From Solobacterium sp. (GTDB taxonomy: Bacteria; Bacillota_I; Bacilli_A; Erysipelotrichales; Erysipelotrichaceae), in contig JAFOLE010000242.1 of NCBI GenBank assembly GCA_017419465.1, forward strand, positions 1 to 29,221: DNA of 29,221 bases. The letters are read 5' to 3'. The position numbers and the translations under genes are program-made. The notes below the pieces were generated by a model, which saw nothing but the letters and a program-made list of their open reading frames with translations, did no database searches and was not told the origin of the DNA. Position 1 is the stretch's first letter; each line of letters starts with the position of its first letter. Below, one piece after another: positions 14,871 to 23,419 of this stretch.

Positions 14871-16028
14871 TCAGTGAAGCTGCGGAACGCCTTTGCAGAA
14901 CGTTTCTTCGACGGAATAATCGTCATTCAGCACAACAATATCCGCATCGTATCCGGCGCACAGCTTTCCGAGATGGTCATCGAGCCCGAGCAGTGAAGCA
15001 GGGTTCAGCGTGCAGGAATTGATTGCGGCATCAAACGGAACACCGGCGCGCTCAACAAGATTGCGCAGACCGTCATTCGTATGCATCGTCGAGCCCGCAA
15101 TGCTGTGTTCGGGAATATCGGTCAGATGGGCGCATCCGTCTTCCCAGATTTCCACTTCGTGTCCGCCGAAGATGAATTTGTCACCCGGCTTGAAGCCCTT
15201 GCACATGAGGGCGTCGGAAATCATGATTGCTTTGTTTGCGCCTTTGCAGGTAAAGAAGATATTCAGCGCTTCCGGTGTGCTGTGCGCGCAGTCACAGATG
15301 ACCTCGCTGTACAGGTTTCTCAGCCGCAGCGCTGCGCCGACAACGCCGTTGTCCCGATGCTTGAAGGGTGTCTGGGCATTATAGGTATGCGTGATGGAAA
15401 CCGCTCCGTTGGCAGCCGCAAGCATGGCACCTTCATAGTCCGCATCGGTATGTCCGATGGATACGCGTACACCGGTGGATGCGCAGTAACGGGTCAGCGC
15501 AAAGTCCGGATCGTTTTCCGTCGCAACAGTGATCAGCCGGATGTTTCCTTCGGCAGCGTCCTGGTATTCCCTGAATTCTTCCACGGAAGGAGGAACGATC
15601 GCCTCGGGCGGCTGTGCACCTTTATGCTTGATATTCAGATAGGGGCCTTCAAAATGAATGCCGAGGATGGCTGCGCCGTCCGGGCCGGCCTTATGAGATT
15701 TCATGACGTCGGCGACATTGGCGACGGCCTTCATCAGAACCGGTTTCATCTGTGTGACGGTTGTCGCAAGGAATCCGGTAACACCTTCGGCAGGGATTCC
15801 CTTTGCCCACTGTTTCAGACCGTCGGGCGTTGCGTCGTTGGTATCCCATCCGTAAGCACCGTGACAGTGCACATCGATGAAGCCCGGAACGATGCGGCGG
15901 TCTCCGTAATCCATATCCGGTTCTGCACTTCCGTAAGGGAGAATGCGGCGGATAACTCCGTCTTCTGTTTCTAACGCGGCCTTCATGAAACTGCCGGCGA
16001 CATAGACGCGTGTACTTTGAATAATCAT
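14871..16028 (-). CDS. nagA: N-acetylglucosamine-6-phosphate deacetylase
   Basis: Removes the acetyl group from GlcNAc-6-phosphate, giving glucosamine-6-phosphate for catabolism or wall synthesis. The 385-residue amidohydrolase-fold protein has the metal-binding stretch VPGFIDVHCHGAYGWDT (HxH), the ligand Glu in HFEGPYL, and His ligands in IGHTDADYEGA and SITHTYNA. The catalytic Asp lies in MISDALMCKG, and the C terminus has NPASLLGLDDHLGKL. The ATG at 16028 has GGAGG about 11 bases upstream. The gene diverges from a PTS IIC of the glucose/GlcNAc type only 58 bases away, which suggests that the imported sugar is GlcNAc. No nagB is present in the window. Confidence 0.96.
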   Translation of the reverse strand: MIIQSTRVYVAGSFMKAALETEDGVIRRILPYGSAEPDMDYGDRRIVPGFIDVHCHGAYGWDTNDATPDGLKQWAKGIPAEGVTGFLATTVTQMKPVLMKAVANVADVMKSHKAGPDGAAILGIHFEGPYLNIKHKGAQPPEAIVPPSVEEFREYQDAAEGNIRLITVATENDPDFALTRYCASTGVRVSIGHTDADYEGAMLAAANGAVSITHTYNAQTPFKHRDNGVVGAALRLRNLYSEVICDCAHSTPEALNIFFTCKGANKAIMISDALMCKGFKPGDKFIFGGHEVEIWEDGCAHLTDIPEHSIAGSTMHTNDGLRNLVERAGVPFDAAINSCTLNPASLLGLDDHLGKLCAGYDADIVVLNDDYSVEETFCKGVPQLH

Positions 16029-16086
16029 GATCTGATGATCCTCCGTGTTTTCTTTCTGTCCAAAAACATAATATCATGGGTTCAGG

Positions 16087-17250
16087 ATGAAAGATGCAAT
16101 GCGAATGATCCGGAAGGCAGTTCTTCCGGCAATCTTTATTCTTCCGGTATTCGGAATTCTTGCGGGAATCGGATATGCACTCTGTCCTGCGGCCATGCAG
16201 GGCGGGGCAGTGACGACTCCGGCAAACCGGATCGGGTGGTTCCTGTCACGGATCGCAAGTGCGGTGTATGACAACCGCGGTTTTCTGACGGCTGTTTCCG
16301 CCGGATATGTACTGAGCGGAAAACGGATTTACGGCGTATGCGGCGCGCTGATCGGAATTCTGCTTTACAATTCCTTTTCTGCGTCCTCCGCGTTTGTTCT
16401 GTTTGCGCCGGAAGTGCTGGATGAACCGCTGAACACGCTGGCGCTTTACGGACCCTCCGCTTTGACCGGGCTGTTGCTTGGATGCACTGCCGCTTGGATC
16501 GTTAACCGCACGGATTCCAGGACGCATCCTGTAAAGATGCTGGTGATGCTGGGAGGCGGTCTTGCGGTTGTCTCTGTTGTGCTGATCGCATGCCGGCTGG
16601 TTCTGTTTCATGCGATCGCGGCGCTTGGGGCCTGGATTATTTCGCTTGGAACACCGGGAACCGGTCTGTTTGCGCTGCTGAACCGTCTGCTTGCGCCGCT
16701 GGATCTCCACCGGCCGCTGAATTATATGATTCTTGGCGAGGGCGGAGCCCATGACATGAATTACTTCTGGGGCCAGGTAACCGACATGGATCCGGGAAGA
16801 TACATGTCCGGCTTCTTTGCGCCGATGATGTTCGGAATTCCTGTCGCATGCATGGTTCTCGCAGGACGCAGTGGGACTTCGGGAAATGTACAGTTCCGGC
16901 GCTTTCTTCTGCTGTGCAGTCTCAGCGCATTTTCCTGCGGCCTTTGTGAGCCGTTTGAATACTGGCTCCTGCTTACTTCGCCGCTTGTTTATCTCTGCTA
17001 TGCGCTGTTGTTTGGACTGTCGGGATGGCTGAGTGCGTACAGTGGATTCCGCGCCGGGTTTGCATGTTCGGGCGGACTGATCGATCTGATTTTTTCCGCC
17101 GCGATGCCGGCTGCGCGGAATGCATGGCTGGTACTTGTCTTCGGTGTATTCATCGGACTGCTGTTTTTTCTGCTCTTTCGCCGGTTTCCTGCCGATAACG
17201 GAGCGGAATTCGATATAATTGAACCGGACTACAGGGAGGTAGTGAAATGA
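16087..17250 (+). CDS. PTS transporter IIC subunit, glucose/N-acetylglucosamine type
   Basis: Membrane channel of a sugar phosphotransferase system; it binds and moves the sugar while it is phosphorylated. The 387-residue protein has about ten hydrophobic segments. It starts like the glucose family, with AVLPAIFILPVFGILAGIGY, and contains RPLNYMILGEGGAHDMNYFWG and SCGLCEPFEYWLLLTSPLVY near 280-300, the counterpart of the GITEP sugar-binding loop. No IIB domain with its phosphorylated cysteine and no IIA domain is fused. Its stop overlaps the start of a mannose-type IIA (ATGA), so both are made together. It diverges from nagA. Starts at 16087, 16099 and 16105 are all possible, since no clear ribosome site decides. 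GlcNAc as substrate is inferred from nagA. Confidence 0.82.
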   Translation: MKDAMRMIRKAVLPAIFILPVFGILAGIGYALCPAAMQGGAVTTPANRIGWFLSRIASAVYDNRGFLTAVSAGYVLSGKRIYGVCGALIGILLYNSFSASSAFVLFAPEVLDEPLNTLALYGPSALTGLLLGCTAAWIVNRTDSRTHPVKMLVMLGGGLAVVSVVLIACRLVLFHAIAALGAWIISLGTPGTGLFALLNRLLAPLDLHRPLNYMILGEGGAHDMNYFWGQVTDMDPGRYMSGFFAPMMFGIPVACMVLAGRSGTSGNVQFRRFLLLCSLSAFSCGLCEPFEYWLLLTSPLVYLCYALLFGLSGWLSAYSGFRAGFACSGGLIDLIFSAAMPAARNAWLVLVFGVFIGLLFFLLFRRFPADNGAEFDIIEPDYREVVK

Positions 17251-17666
17251 TTGGTATCATGATTCTTGGACATGCGCAGTTTGCGCATGAAATGGTAAGG
17301 GTGATTGAACAGGTGGAGAGCCCGCAGCGCAATCTCACCTGCGCCGATTATAAGAAGGGCGATACCAAGGAAGGATTCGCGGAAGATGTGAACCGTGCCG
17401 CGGAAGCGTTTGAACCGGATACCTCCGGTGTGCTGATCTTTACGGACAGTGCACGCGGAACACCGTATCATACCGCGCTGAATTTCGCCGAAGCCTGCAG
17501 TAAATATCCGGTGATCGTCGTCACCGGCGCAAATCTTCCGGCGATTGTGGAAAGCGCACTTTCCCGCAGCTATATCAACGATGTGGAGATGCTGGCGGAT
17601 CTTGCGGTGGAACACGGCAAGAAACAGGTAATGCGCTTCGGCGGAGCACAGCCGCTTCCGCGCTGA
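17247..17666 (+). CDS. PTS IIA subunit, mannose family
   Basis: Phosphocarrier that accepts phosphate from HPr on a histidine and passes it to a IIB. The 139-residue protein fits the mannose/fructose-type IIA domain: MIGIMILGHAQFAHEM with the active His at residue 9, then GVLIFTDSARGTPYHTA (counterpart of the DLxGGSP loop) and VTGANLPAIVESAL. The ATG overlaps the IIC stop and has GGGAGGT upstream, so it is translationally coupled to the IIC. Pairing a mannose-family IIA with a glucose-family IIC is unusual, and neither a IIB nor a IID is present. It could serve that IIC with a IIB from elsewhere, or act as a sensor. The family call is firm, the partner is not. Confidence 0.88.
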   Translation: MIGIMILGHAQFAHEMVRVIEQVESPQRNLTCADYKKGDTKEGFAEDVNRAAEAFEPDTSGVLIFTDSARGTPYHTALNFAEACSKYPVIVVTGANLPAIVESALSRSYINDVEMLADLAVEHGKKQVMRFGGAQPLPR

Positions 17667-17699
17667 ACCCGCCGGTGTTCGTCAAATCCTTCGAGGGAG

Positions 17700-17708
17700 T
17701 GATAAAAT
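17700..17708 (+). promoter_or_regulatory. Extended -10 promoter at the AI-2E family gene
   Basis: TGATAAAAT, a TGn extension with TAAAAT as -10 at 17703-17708. The ATG follows nine bases after it, so the mRNA would have almost no leader. Confidence 0.5.
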
Positions 17709-17717
17709 TAACTGGTT

Positions 17718-18797
17718 ATGAAATTCATCGATCAGATATCAGAGAAAATCAATGAGGACATTCATATTCAGGCTCTGATCAAGGTTATTCTTGTTCTGCT
17801 TGTGATTTTTCTGGTGCGGTCGATTGATGTGGTCTGGATGGGGCTGTTCCGGAAGGCATGGCGCATCCTGCGGCCGTTTGTGCTGGGATTCATCATCGCA
17901 TATGTGATTCATCCGCTGATTGAGATGCTTGAAGAGAAGTATAAGATCAGCCGGAAGATTACCATTCCGCTATTCTATCTGATCCTGCTGGTGGTGCTGT
18001 TCTGGCTGGCATTTACCATTGTGCCGCTCATCTACTCCCGGCTTTCATCGTTCATTACGTCGATGATCTCGGGTGTCAATTCCATCTACAACTCGTATGT
18101 GAATCTTTCGGAAAGCGGTGCGCCGGAATGGCTGCGCAGACTGCTTCAGGAAATCGTCGCAAGTCTGCAGTCAACGCGGAGTATTCTGCCGCAGCTGTCT
18201 ACCCGGTTCTCATCGATGCTTTCAGACGCAGTGCAGGTGTTTACGATCTTCGTGATCACGATCATCGTTTCCATATACATGTGCTTTTCCTGGAAGAATA
18301 TTGAAGCTGCCATCTATAACTTTGCAAAACGGCTCGGCAGCCGGGCGATCCGCAATATCAAGGCGGTGGATGTGGAAATCGGAACCTATGTCCGCTCACT
18401 GCTTGTTCTGATCGTTATCAAGTTTCTGGAATATGCGCTGATGTATTATCTGGTAGGGCATAAGGACTGGCTGCTGGTATCGCTTCTTACCGCGCTCGGC
18501 CTGATTGTTCCTTACATCGGTCCGATGATCGGCAATACGGTAGGTATACTGACCGCTTTGACCATGCCGCAGCGGAATGTGATCATTCTGCTGGTCTGTA
18601 TTGTGGTATTATCTCAGCTGGATGCCTATATTATTGAACCGCTTGTCCATTCACGTAATGTGAAGATTTCTCCGCTCTGGGCACTGTTCTCCATCTATGC
18701 CGGCGGCATCCTTGCCGGCGGACTTGGTGTCATGGTGGCAATTCCTGCCTATCTTGCGGTACGCACGATTATCCGTACCAATACCACGCAGGTCTGA
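17718..18797 (+). CDS. AI-2E family transporter (PF01594-type membrane protein)
   Basis: A 359-residue polytopic membrane protein of the broad family first linked to autoinducer-2 export, whose members also include sodium/proton antiporters and sporulation proteins. Typical marks are the N-terminal pair of membrane segments with RPFVLGFIIAYVIHPLIEML, a soluble stretch in the middle, and the C-terminal core LGLIVPYIGPMIGNTVGIL followed by QLDAYIIEPLV and GGILAGGLGVMVAIPAYLAV. No canonical ribosome site lies at a usable distance from the ATG at 17718; GAGGGA is 19 bases away. A leaderless message from the promoter at 17700-17708 would explain this. It lies 20 bases upstream of the lipoprotein gene, probably in the same transcript. 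The substrate is unknown. Confidence 0.88.
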   Translation: MKFIDQISEKINEDIHIQALIKVILVLLVIFLVRSIDVVWMGLFRKAWRILRPFVLGFIIAYVIHPLIEMLEEKYKISRKITIPLFYLILLVVLFWLAFTIVPLIYSRLSSFITSMISGVNSIYNSYVNLSESGAPEWLRRLLQEIVASLQSTRSILPQLSTRFSSMLSDAVQVFTIFVITIIVSIYMCFSWKNIEAAIYNFAKRLGSRAIRNIKAVDVEIGTYVRSLLVLIVIKFLEYALMYYLVGHKDWLLVSLLTALGLIVPYIGPMIGNTVGILTALTMPQRNVIILLVCIVVLSQLDAYIIEPLVHSRNVKISPLWALFSIYAGGILAGGLGVMVAIPAYLAVRTIIRTNTTQV

Positions 18798-18817
18798 ATG
18801 TATGTAAAGGAGACCGA

Positions 18818-19939
18818 ATGAAAAAGTTTCTGATCAAATATCTTTCACTGATGATGCTTGTCCTTACGCTCTCCGGCTGTAATGCGGAGCGTACGACAAT
18901 TGCATATACCGTGTATCCGATCGGGTTTCTTGTAAACCGCCTGACAGGAGGATCGGTTACGGCCGAGTCTGTTCAGGATGAGGTGATCGTGCAGCGGGCT
19001 ACCGTAAAAAGCGACTGGCAGAACATCCTGAGCCGTGCGCAGGTATTCCTGCATATCGGTCAGCTGGAACCGTATTATTCCATGTACAGCGCCGATTTCA
19101 ACGCCATGGTTCCAAACCAGATCGACCTTTCCGTTCTCAATGCAGTCTATGACTTCCGCCGTTATACGGAAGTGATCACGGACGGTGAAATCACATATCT
19201 CGAAAGTCCGTATTACCGCGGCGATGCATTTAACCTGATTGACACCGATTCGAAGGATCTCTATCTCTGGATGGATCCGATTGCGATGCTTTCGATGGCA
19301 AAGGACATCCGTTCCTGGCTGATCAGCACTTATCCGGATGAGCGCCACAATATTGAGGAAAACTTTGAAACGCTGGAAAACGATCTGATCAATCTTGACG
19401 CACAGTATCAGGCACTGGCGACCGCAAATCTCGTGAATAACAGGGAGATCCGGTTTGTCTCCATGACCGCTAGCTTCGGCAACTGGCAGAAGACCTACGG
19501 ATTTCAGGTTTATCCGATTATTCTTTCCAAATACGGTGCGCTGCCCAATGAGGAACAGCTTTCGCTGATTGAGAAGCGGATTCAGGAAGACAATGTCCGT
19601 TACATTGTCTATGAAGAAAACATGACAGAGGACATGGTGGAACTGTTCAACCGCGTGCAGGAGGATCTTTCTCTGACACGTGTCGAGCTCAGCAACCTCT
19701 CCAGTCTGACCGGCGGGGAGGAGAGTTCCGGCAAGGATTATCTCTCGATCATGTATGAGAACCTCGCGGTACTTGAAACCATGGCGGTTGCCCGCAGTAC
19801 GAACGAAACCGGTGAACCTGCCGAGACCGTTGCGGAAGAAGAAACGCCTCCCGAGCAGGCACTGACCTACGAAGAAGCACAGGCAACGCCGGAACCGGAG
19901 AATACAGAAGAGTCCGATACGGAAACAAACGCCGGCTGA
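18818..19939 (+). CDS. ZnuA/TroA-like lipoprotein lacking the usual metal ligands
   Basis: Looks like the substrate-binding protein of a zinc or manganese ABC importer. It is a 373-residue lipoprotein: the signal peptide ends in LTLSGC, with the lipidated Cys at 21. The fold is suggested by TTIAYTVYPIGFLVNRLTGG, VFLHIGQLEPYY, DLYLWMDP (147-154), RFVSMTASFGNWQKTYGF (212-229) and RYIVYEENMTEDM (261-273). The three His ligands of the family appear lost: there is none at the first site, Tyr149 replaces the DPHVWLDP histidine and Thr217 replaces that of SHxAFGY. Only the Glu near 266 remains, plus a His at 79. Residues from about 325 form an acidic, Pro/Thr-rich tail. No permease or ATPase is adjacent. 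It ends in a terminator. A new ligand or a structural role is inference. Confidence 0.75.
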   Translation: MKKFLIKYLSLMMLVLTLSGCNAERTTIAYTVYPIGFLVNRLTGGSVTAESVQDEVIVQRATVKSDWQNILSRAQVFLHIGQLEPYYSMYSADFNAMVPNQIDLSVLNAVYDFRRYTEVITDGEITYLESPYYRGDAFNLIDTDSKDLYLWMDPIAMLSMAKDIRSWLISTYPDERHNIEENFETLENDLINLDAQYQALATANLVNNREIRFVSMTASFGNWQKTYGFQVYPIILSKYGALPNEEQLSLIEKRIQEDNVRYIVYEENMTEDMVELFNRVQEDLSLTRVELSNLSSLTGGEESSGKDYLSIMYENLAVLETMAVARSTNETGEPAETVAEEETPPEQALTYEEAQATPEPENTEESDTETNAG

Positions 19940-19941
19940 CA

Positions 19942-19972
19942 GGCTCGGGAGCGTTACGCTCCGGGCCTTTTT
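19942..19972 (+). terminator. Rho-independent terminator after the lipoprotein gene
   Basis: GGCTCGGGAGCG pairs with CGCTCCGGGCC as an 11-bp GC-rich stem with one bulged G and a TTA loop, followed by five T, just after the stop codon. Confidence 0.9.
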
Positions 19973-20000
19973 GATACAACTATAGAAATGGATAGAAATT

Positions 20001-22610
20001 ATGAAGACACTGTTGTTAGTTGATGGAAATGCAATGCTGTTCAGGGCGTATTATGCGACCGCCTACGGACAGCGTATGACAAGCAGGGACGGAATCCCGA
20101 CCAATGCGATTTTCGGCTTTGCCAATATGCTGCAGAAGGCGATGGACCTTGTGCAGCCGGACAGCATTCTGGTCGCGTTTGATGCGGGGAAACATACATT
20201 CCGGCATGAACTCTATGCGGATTATAAGGGCGGACGAAAACCGGCACCGGACGATCTCGTGCCGCAGTTTCAGCTCGTGCGCGATTATCTGGATGCGTTT
20301 CATATCCGCTGGGTGGAAATGCCGGATATTGAAGCGGACGACCTGATCGGTTCATTCAGTAAATCCGCGGAAGGATACCGGACGGTAATCTTTTCCAGTG
20401 ACCGCGACCTGCTTCAGCTGATCGGTCCTTCCACGACTGTCATGCTGATGAAAAAGGGCATTACGGAAATGGCAGAAATGACAGAAGATGCGCTGAAGGA
20501 AGAAATGGGAATTGTTCCGTCGCAGATCATCGATCTCAAGGGTCTGATGGGTGATCATTCCGATAATATTCCAGGCATTCCCGGAATCGGAGAAAAGACC
20601 GCTCTGAAACTGCTGGATCAGTACCATGACGTCGAAACCGTGCTTGCGCACGCCGATGAACTCAAAGGGGCGCTGGGCAAGAAGGTGCGGGAAGGGAAAG
20701 AATCCGCACTGCTTTCTAAGACACTGGCGACGATCCGCCGTGATGTGGAGCTTCCGTTCAGTGCAGACGACTGTGCATTCGTTCCGGATTATCCTGCACT
20801 GATCCGTTATTTTGAAAGTCTGAATATGAACTCTCTGATCCGCCGTTATCAGGATATGGCTTCCGCAGAACCGGAAGCCGCAAAACCTGCCGAAACCACA
20901 GTATGGTTTGCGGAAGCGGAGAAATGCCCGGAAGACTTTTTCAATGCGGATCTTGCGGTATGGTATGACGGCGACAAGGCGCCGTTCTATCTTTCCGAGC
21001 TTCGCGGCATTGCGTTATACAACGGTGCGAAGGGAATCTATCTGACCCTGGAGAATGCGATGAAGGACGATGCACTGCGTTCTGCGCTGAACAATACCGG
21101 ACACCGGCGCATCGGATATGACATCAAGCGCAACATGCATTATGCAGACCGGTTCGGCCTTGCATGCAGCTTCACGGATGATGTCATGATCATGGCAAAC
21201 CTTGCGGACTCAGAGCTGACTTCCGAAGACGCAATCATCGCAAAGACCGGAGTAACCACTTCAGAAACCTATGAACAGGTATACGGAACCGCCGCCCGGC
21301 CGAAGCTTCCGGATATGGAGAGCGTCGTGCGCTTTGCGTGTGAAAAGGCGAAGAATACCTATGAACTGTATTCCCAGTTTGCGCCGATGCTGGAAAAAGA
21401 AAAACTGACAAAACTGTATGAGGAGATGGAACTGCCGCTGACCTCGATTCTGTATGAGATGGAGAAAACCGGTGTGATCTGTGACGTTCATGTTCTGCAG
21501 GATATTGCCTCAGAGATGAAGAAACAGATCGATGAGCTTCAGGCGGAGATCTTTGACCTCGCGGATGCGCAGTTCAATATCAACAGTCCCAAGCAGCTTG
21601 CGGAGATCCTGTATGACAGACTCGGACTGCCGAGCGGAAAGAAACGGAGCACCGGAGCGGATGTTCTGGAAAAGCTCATCGGTGCTCATCCGATCATTCC
21701 GGCGCTGCTTTCCTACCGCAAGCTTTCCAAGATCTACAGCACCTATGCCGAGGGCCTGCAGAAATACATCTGCAGTGACGGCCGGATCCATACACTGTAC
21801 AACCAGTGCGCGACCCAGACCGGACGGCTTTCCTCCAGCGAGCCGAACCTTCAGAACATCAGTGTGCGCGATGAGCAGGGCCGTATTATCCGCAAGGCAT
21901 TCCTGCCGGAACCCGGTCATGTCCTGATTTCCTCGGACTATCACCAGATTGAGCTGCGGATGCTGGCGGACATGGCGGATGAAAGCTCCATGATCGATGC
22001 CTTCAACAATGATATCGATATTCATACAAAGACTGCGATGGATGTCTTCGGTGTGGAACAGGACGAAGTCACAAAAGAGATGCGCCGCCGGGCAAAAACA
22101 GTCAATTTCGGCATTGTATACGGAATCTCCGATTTCGGTCTGGCAGAACAGCTCGGCATCAGCCGCAGGGAAGCCGCGGAGTTTATTGACACCTATTTTG
22201 AAAAGTTCCCGAAGATCCGCACTTATATGAACTCGCTTGTGGAGTTCTGTGAGAAAAACGGATATGTTCTGACCGTAAGCGGGCGCCGCCGCAATATTCC
22301 GCAGATTCATGAGAAGAACCGCATGGTGCGGGAATTCGGAAAGCGCGCAGCGATGAACGCCCCGATTCAGGGCAGTGCGGCAGATCTCATCAAGCTTGCG
22401 ATGATTCACATTGATCGGATGATGAAGGAAGCCGGTGTTCAGTCAAAGATGATTCTTCAGGTTCATGACGAACTGATATTTGATGTACCGGAATCGGAAA
22501 TTGACACGATGAAGAAGCTGATTGAAACCGGCATGGTGAACGCCATGAAGCTGAAAGTTCCTCTTACCGTGGAATGCTCAGTCGGCTCTGACTGGTACGA
22601 GGCCAAATAA
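20001..22610 (+). CDS. polA: DNA polymerase I
   Basis: Fills gaps and removes RNA primers in replication and repair. The 869 residues contain a 5' nuclease domain (about 1-285: LLLVDGNAMLFRAYY, IEADDLIGS, LMGDHSDNIPGIPGIGEKTA), a middle region (about 295-450) that has the place but not the DEDD residues of a proofreading exonuclease, and the polymerase domain. Polymerase motif A reads SSDYHQIELRMLADM with Asp646; His648 stands where most family members have Ser. Motif B is RRRAKTVNFGIVYG and motif C is QVHDELIFDV. The ATG has only a weak GGAT upstream, and a TATAGA at 19981-19986 could be a -10 that leaves a very short leader. The stop overlaps mutM (TAATG). The block polA-mutM-coaE-dnaB-dnaI is a Bacillota arrangement. 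Confidence 0.97.
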   Translation: MKTLLLVDGNAMLFRAYYATAYGQRMTSRDGIPTNAIFGFANMLQKAMDLVQPDSILVAFDAGKHTFRHELYADYKGGRKPAPDDLVPQFQLVRDYLDAFHIRWVEMPDIEADDLIGSFSKSAEGYRTVIFSSDRDLLQLIGPSTTVMLMKKGITEMAEMTEDALKEEMGIVPSQIIDLKGLMGDHSDNIPGIPGIGEKTALKLLDQYHDVETVLAHADELKGALGKKVREGKESALLSKTLATIRRDVELPFSADDCAFVPDYPALIRYFESLNMNSLIRRYQDMASAEPEAAKPAETTVWFAEAEKCPEDFFNADLAVWYDGDKAPFYLSELRGIALYNGAKGIYLTLENAMKDDALRSALNNTGHRRIGYDIKRNMHYADRFGLACSFTDDVMIMANLADSELTSEDAIIAKTGVTTSETYEQVYGTAARPKLPDMESVVRFACEKAKNTYELYSQFAPMLEKEKLTKLYEEMELPLTSILYEMEKTGVICDVHVLQDIASEMKKQIDELQAEIFDLADAQFNINSPKQLAEILYDRLGLPSGKKRSTGADVLEKLIGAHPIIPALLSYRKLSKIYSTYAEGLQKYICSDGRIHTLYNQCATQTGRLSSSEPNLQNISVRDEQGRIIRKAFLPEPGHVLISSDYHQIELRMLADMADESSMIDAFNNDIDIHTKTAMDVFGVEQDEVTKEMRRRAKTVNFGIVYGISDFGLAEQLGISRREAAEFIDTYFEKFPKIRTYMNSLVEFCEKNGYVLTVSGRRRNIPQIHEKNRMVREFGKRAAMNAPIQGSAADLIKLAMIHIDRMMKEAGVQSKMILQVHDELIFDVPESEIDTMKKLIETGMVNAMKLKVPLTVECSVGSDWYEAK

Positions 22611-23419
22611 TGCCGGAACTGCCTGAAGTGGAGACGGTTCTCCGGACTCTTGAAACACAGATCAAAGGAGCGGAAATCACGGATGTCCGCGTATTTCTGC
22701 CGAAGATGATAGACCGCAGTGAAGCCGCGTTCCGAAAGGCACTGACCGGCCGGCATTTTCTGAACTTTGAACGGCGCGGAAAATATCTGCTGTTCGGCAT
22801 GGAAGATGTGATTCTGGTATCCCATCTGCGGATGGAAGGGAAGTACTGGCTGAAACAGAAGGGAGACCCCATGGACCGTCATACGCATGTGGTGTTTTCA
22901 CTGTCGGATGGCCGGGAGCTTCGTTATAACGACACCCGCAAATTCGGAACCATGGAACTCTGTGAACTTGATATCGACCGTGCATCATTTCACGACCTTG
23001 GACCGGAGCCGTTCGATGATTCATTTTCGGCGGATTACCTGTACCGGATCATGAAAGAGAGGAATACGCCGGTAAAGACCATCCTGCTGGACCAGACGGT
23101 CGTGGCAGGAATCGGAAACATCTATGCGGATGAAATCTGTTTTGCCTGCGGGATCCGCCCGCGGATGAACTGCCGGAGGGTGACAAAACCGCTGTGTGAA
23201 TCGATCGTCCGGGAAACCCGACGGATTCTGGAAGCGGCGATTCAGGCAGGCGGCACTACGATCCGTTCCTATACCTCCTCACTGGGAGTGACCGGACTCT
23301 TTCAGCTTTCCTGTATGGTTCATGCGCAAAAGAACTGTCAGGAATGCGGGAGTACGATTAAAATAGTAAGAGTCGGCGGACGCTCTTCCTACTATTGTCC
23401 GCATTGTCAGAAATCATGA
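22610..23419 (+). CDS. mutM: Formamidopyrimidine-DNA glycosylase
   Basis: Base-excision repair enzyme that removes 8-oxoguanine and formamidopyrimidines and nicks the abasic site. The 269-residue protein starts MPELPEVETV, whose exposed Pro2 and Glu3 form the active site; RRGKYLLF carries the conserved Lys near 58. The middle has LDQTVVAGIGNIYADEICF, the helix-two-turn-helix, and the C terminus has a four-Cys zinc finger (CQECGSTIKIV ... YYCPHCQK). Its start shares a base with the polA stop, and its stop overlaps the coaE start, so the three are probably translationally coupled. No residue looks altered. Confidence 0.97.
   Translation: MPELPEVETVLRTLETQIKGAEITDVRVFLPKMIDRSEAAFRKALTGRHFLNFERRGKYLLFGMEDVILVSHLRMEGKYWLKQKGDPMDRHTHVVFSLSDGRELRYNDTRKFGTMELCELDIDRASFHDLGPEPFDDSFSADYLYRIMKERNTPVKTILLDQTVVAGIGNIYADEICFACGIRPRMNCRRVTKPLCESIVRETRRILEAAIQAGGTTIRSYTSSLGVTGLFQLSCMVHAQKNCQECGSTIKIVRVGGRSSYYCPHCQKS

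Noticed and set aside
21510..22409. A 299-codon minus-strand open frame opposite polA
   Set aside because: Antisense shadow of the polymerase domain without its own start signals.
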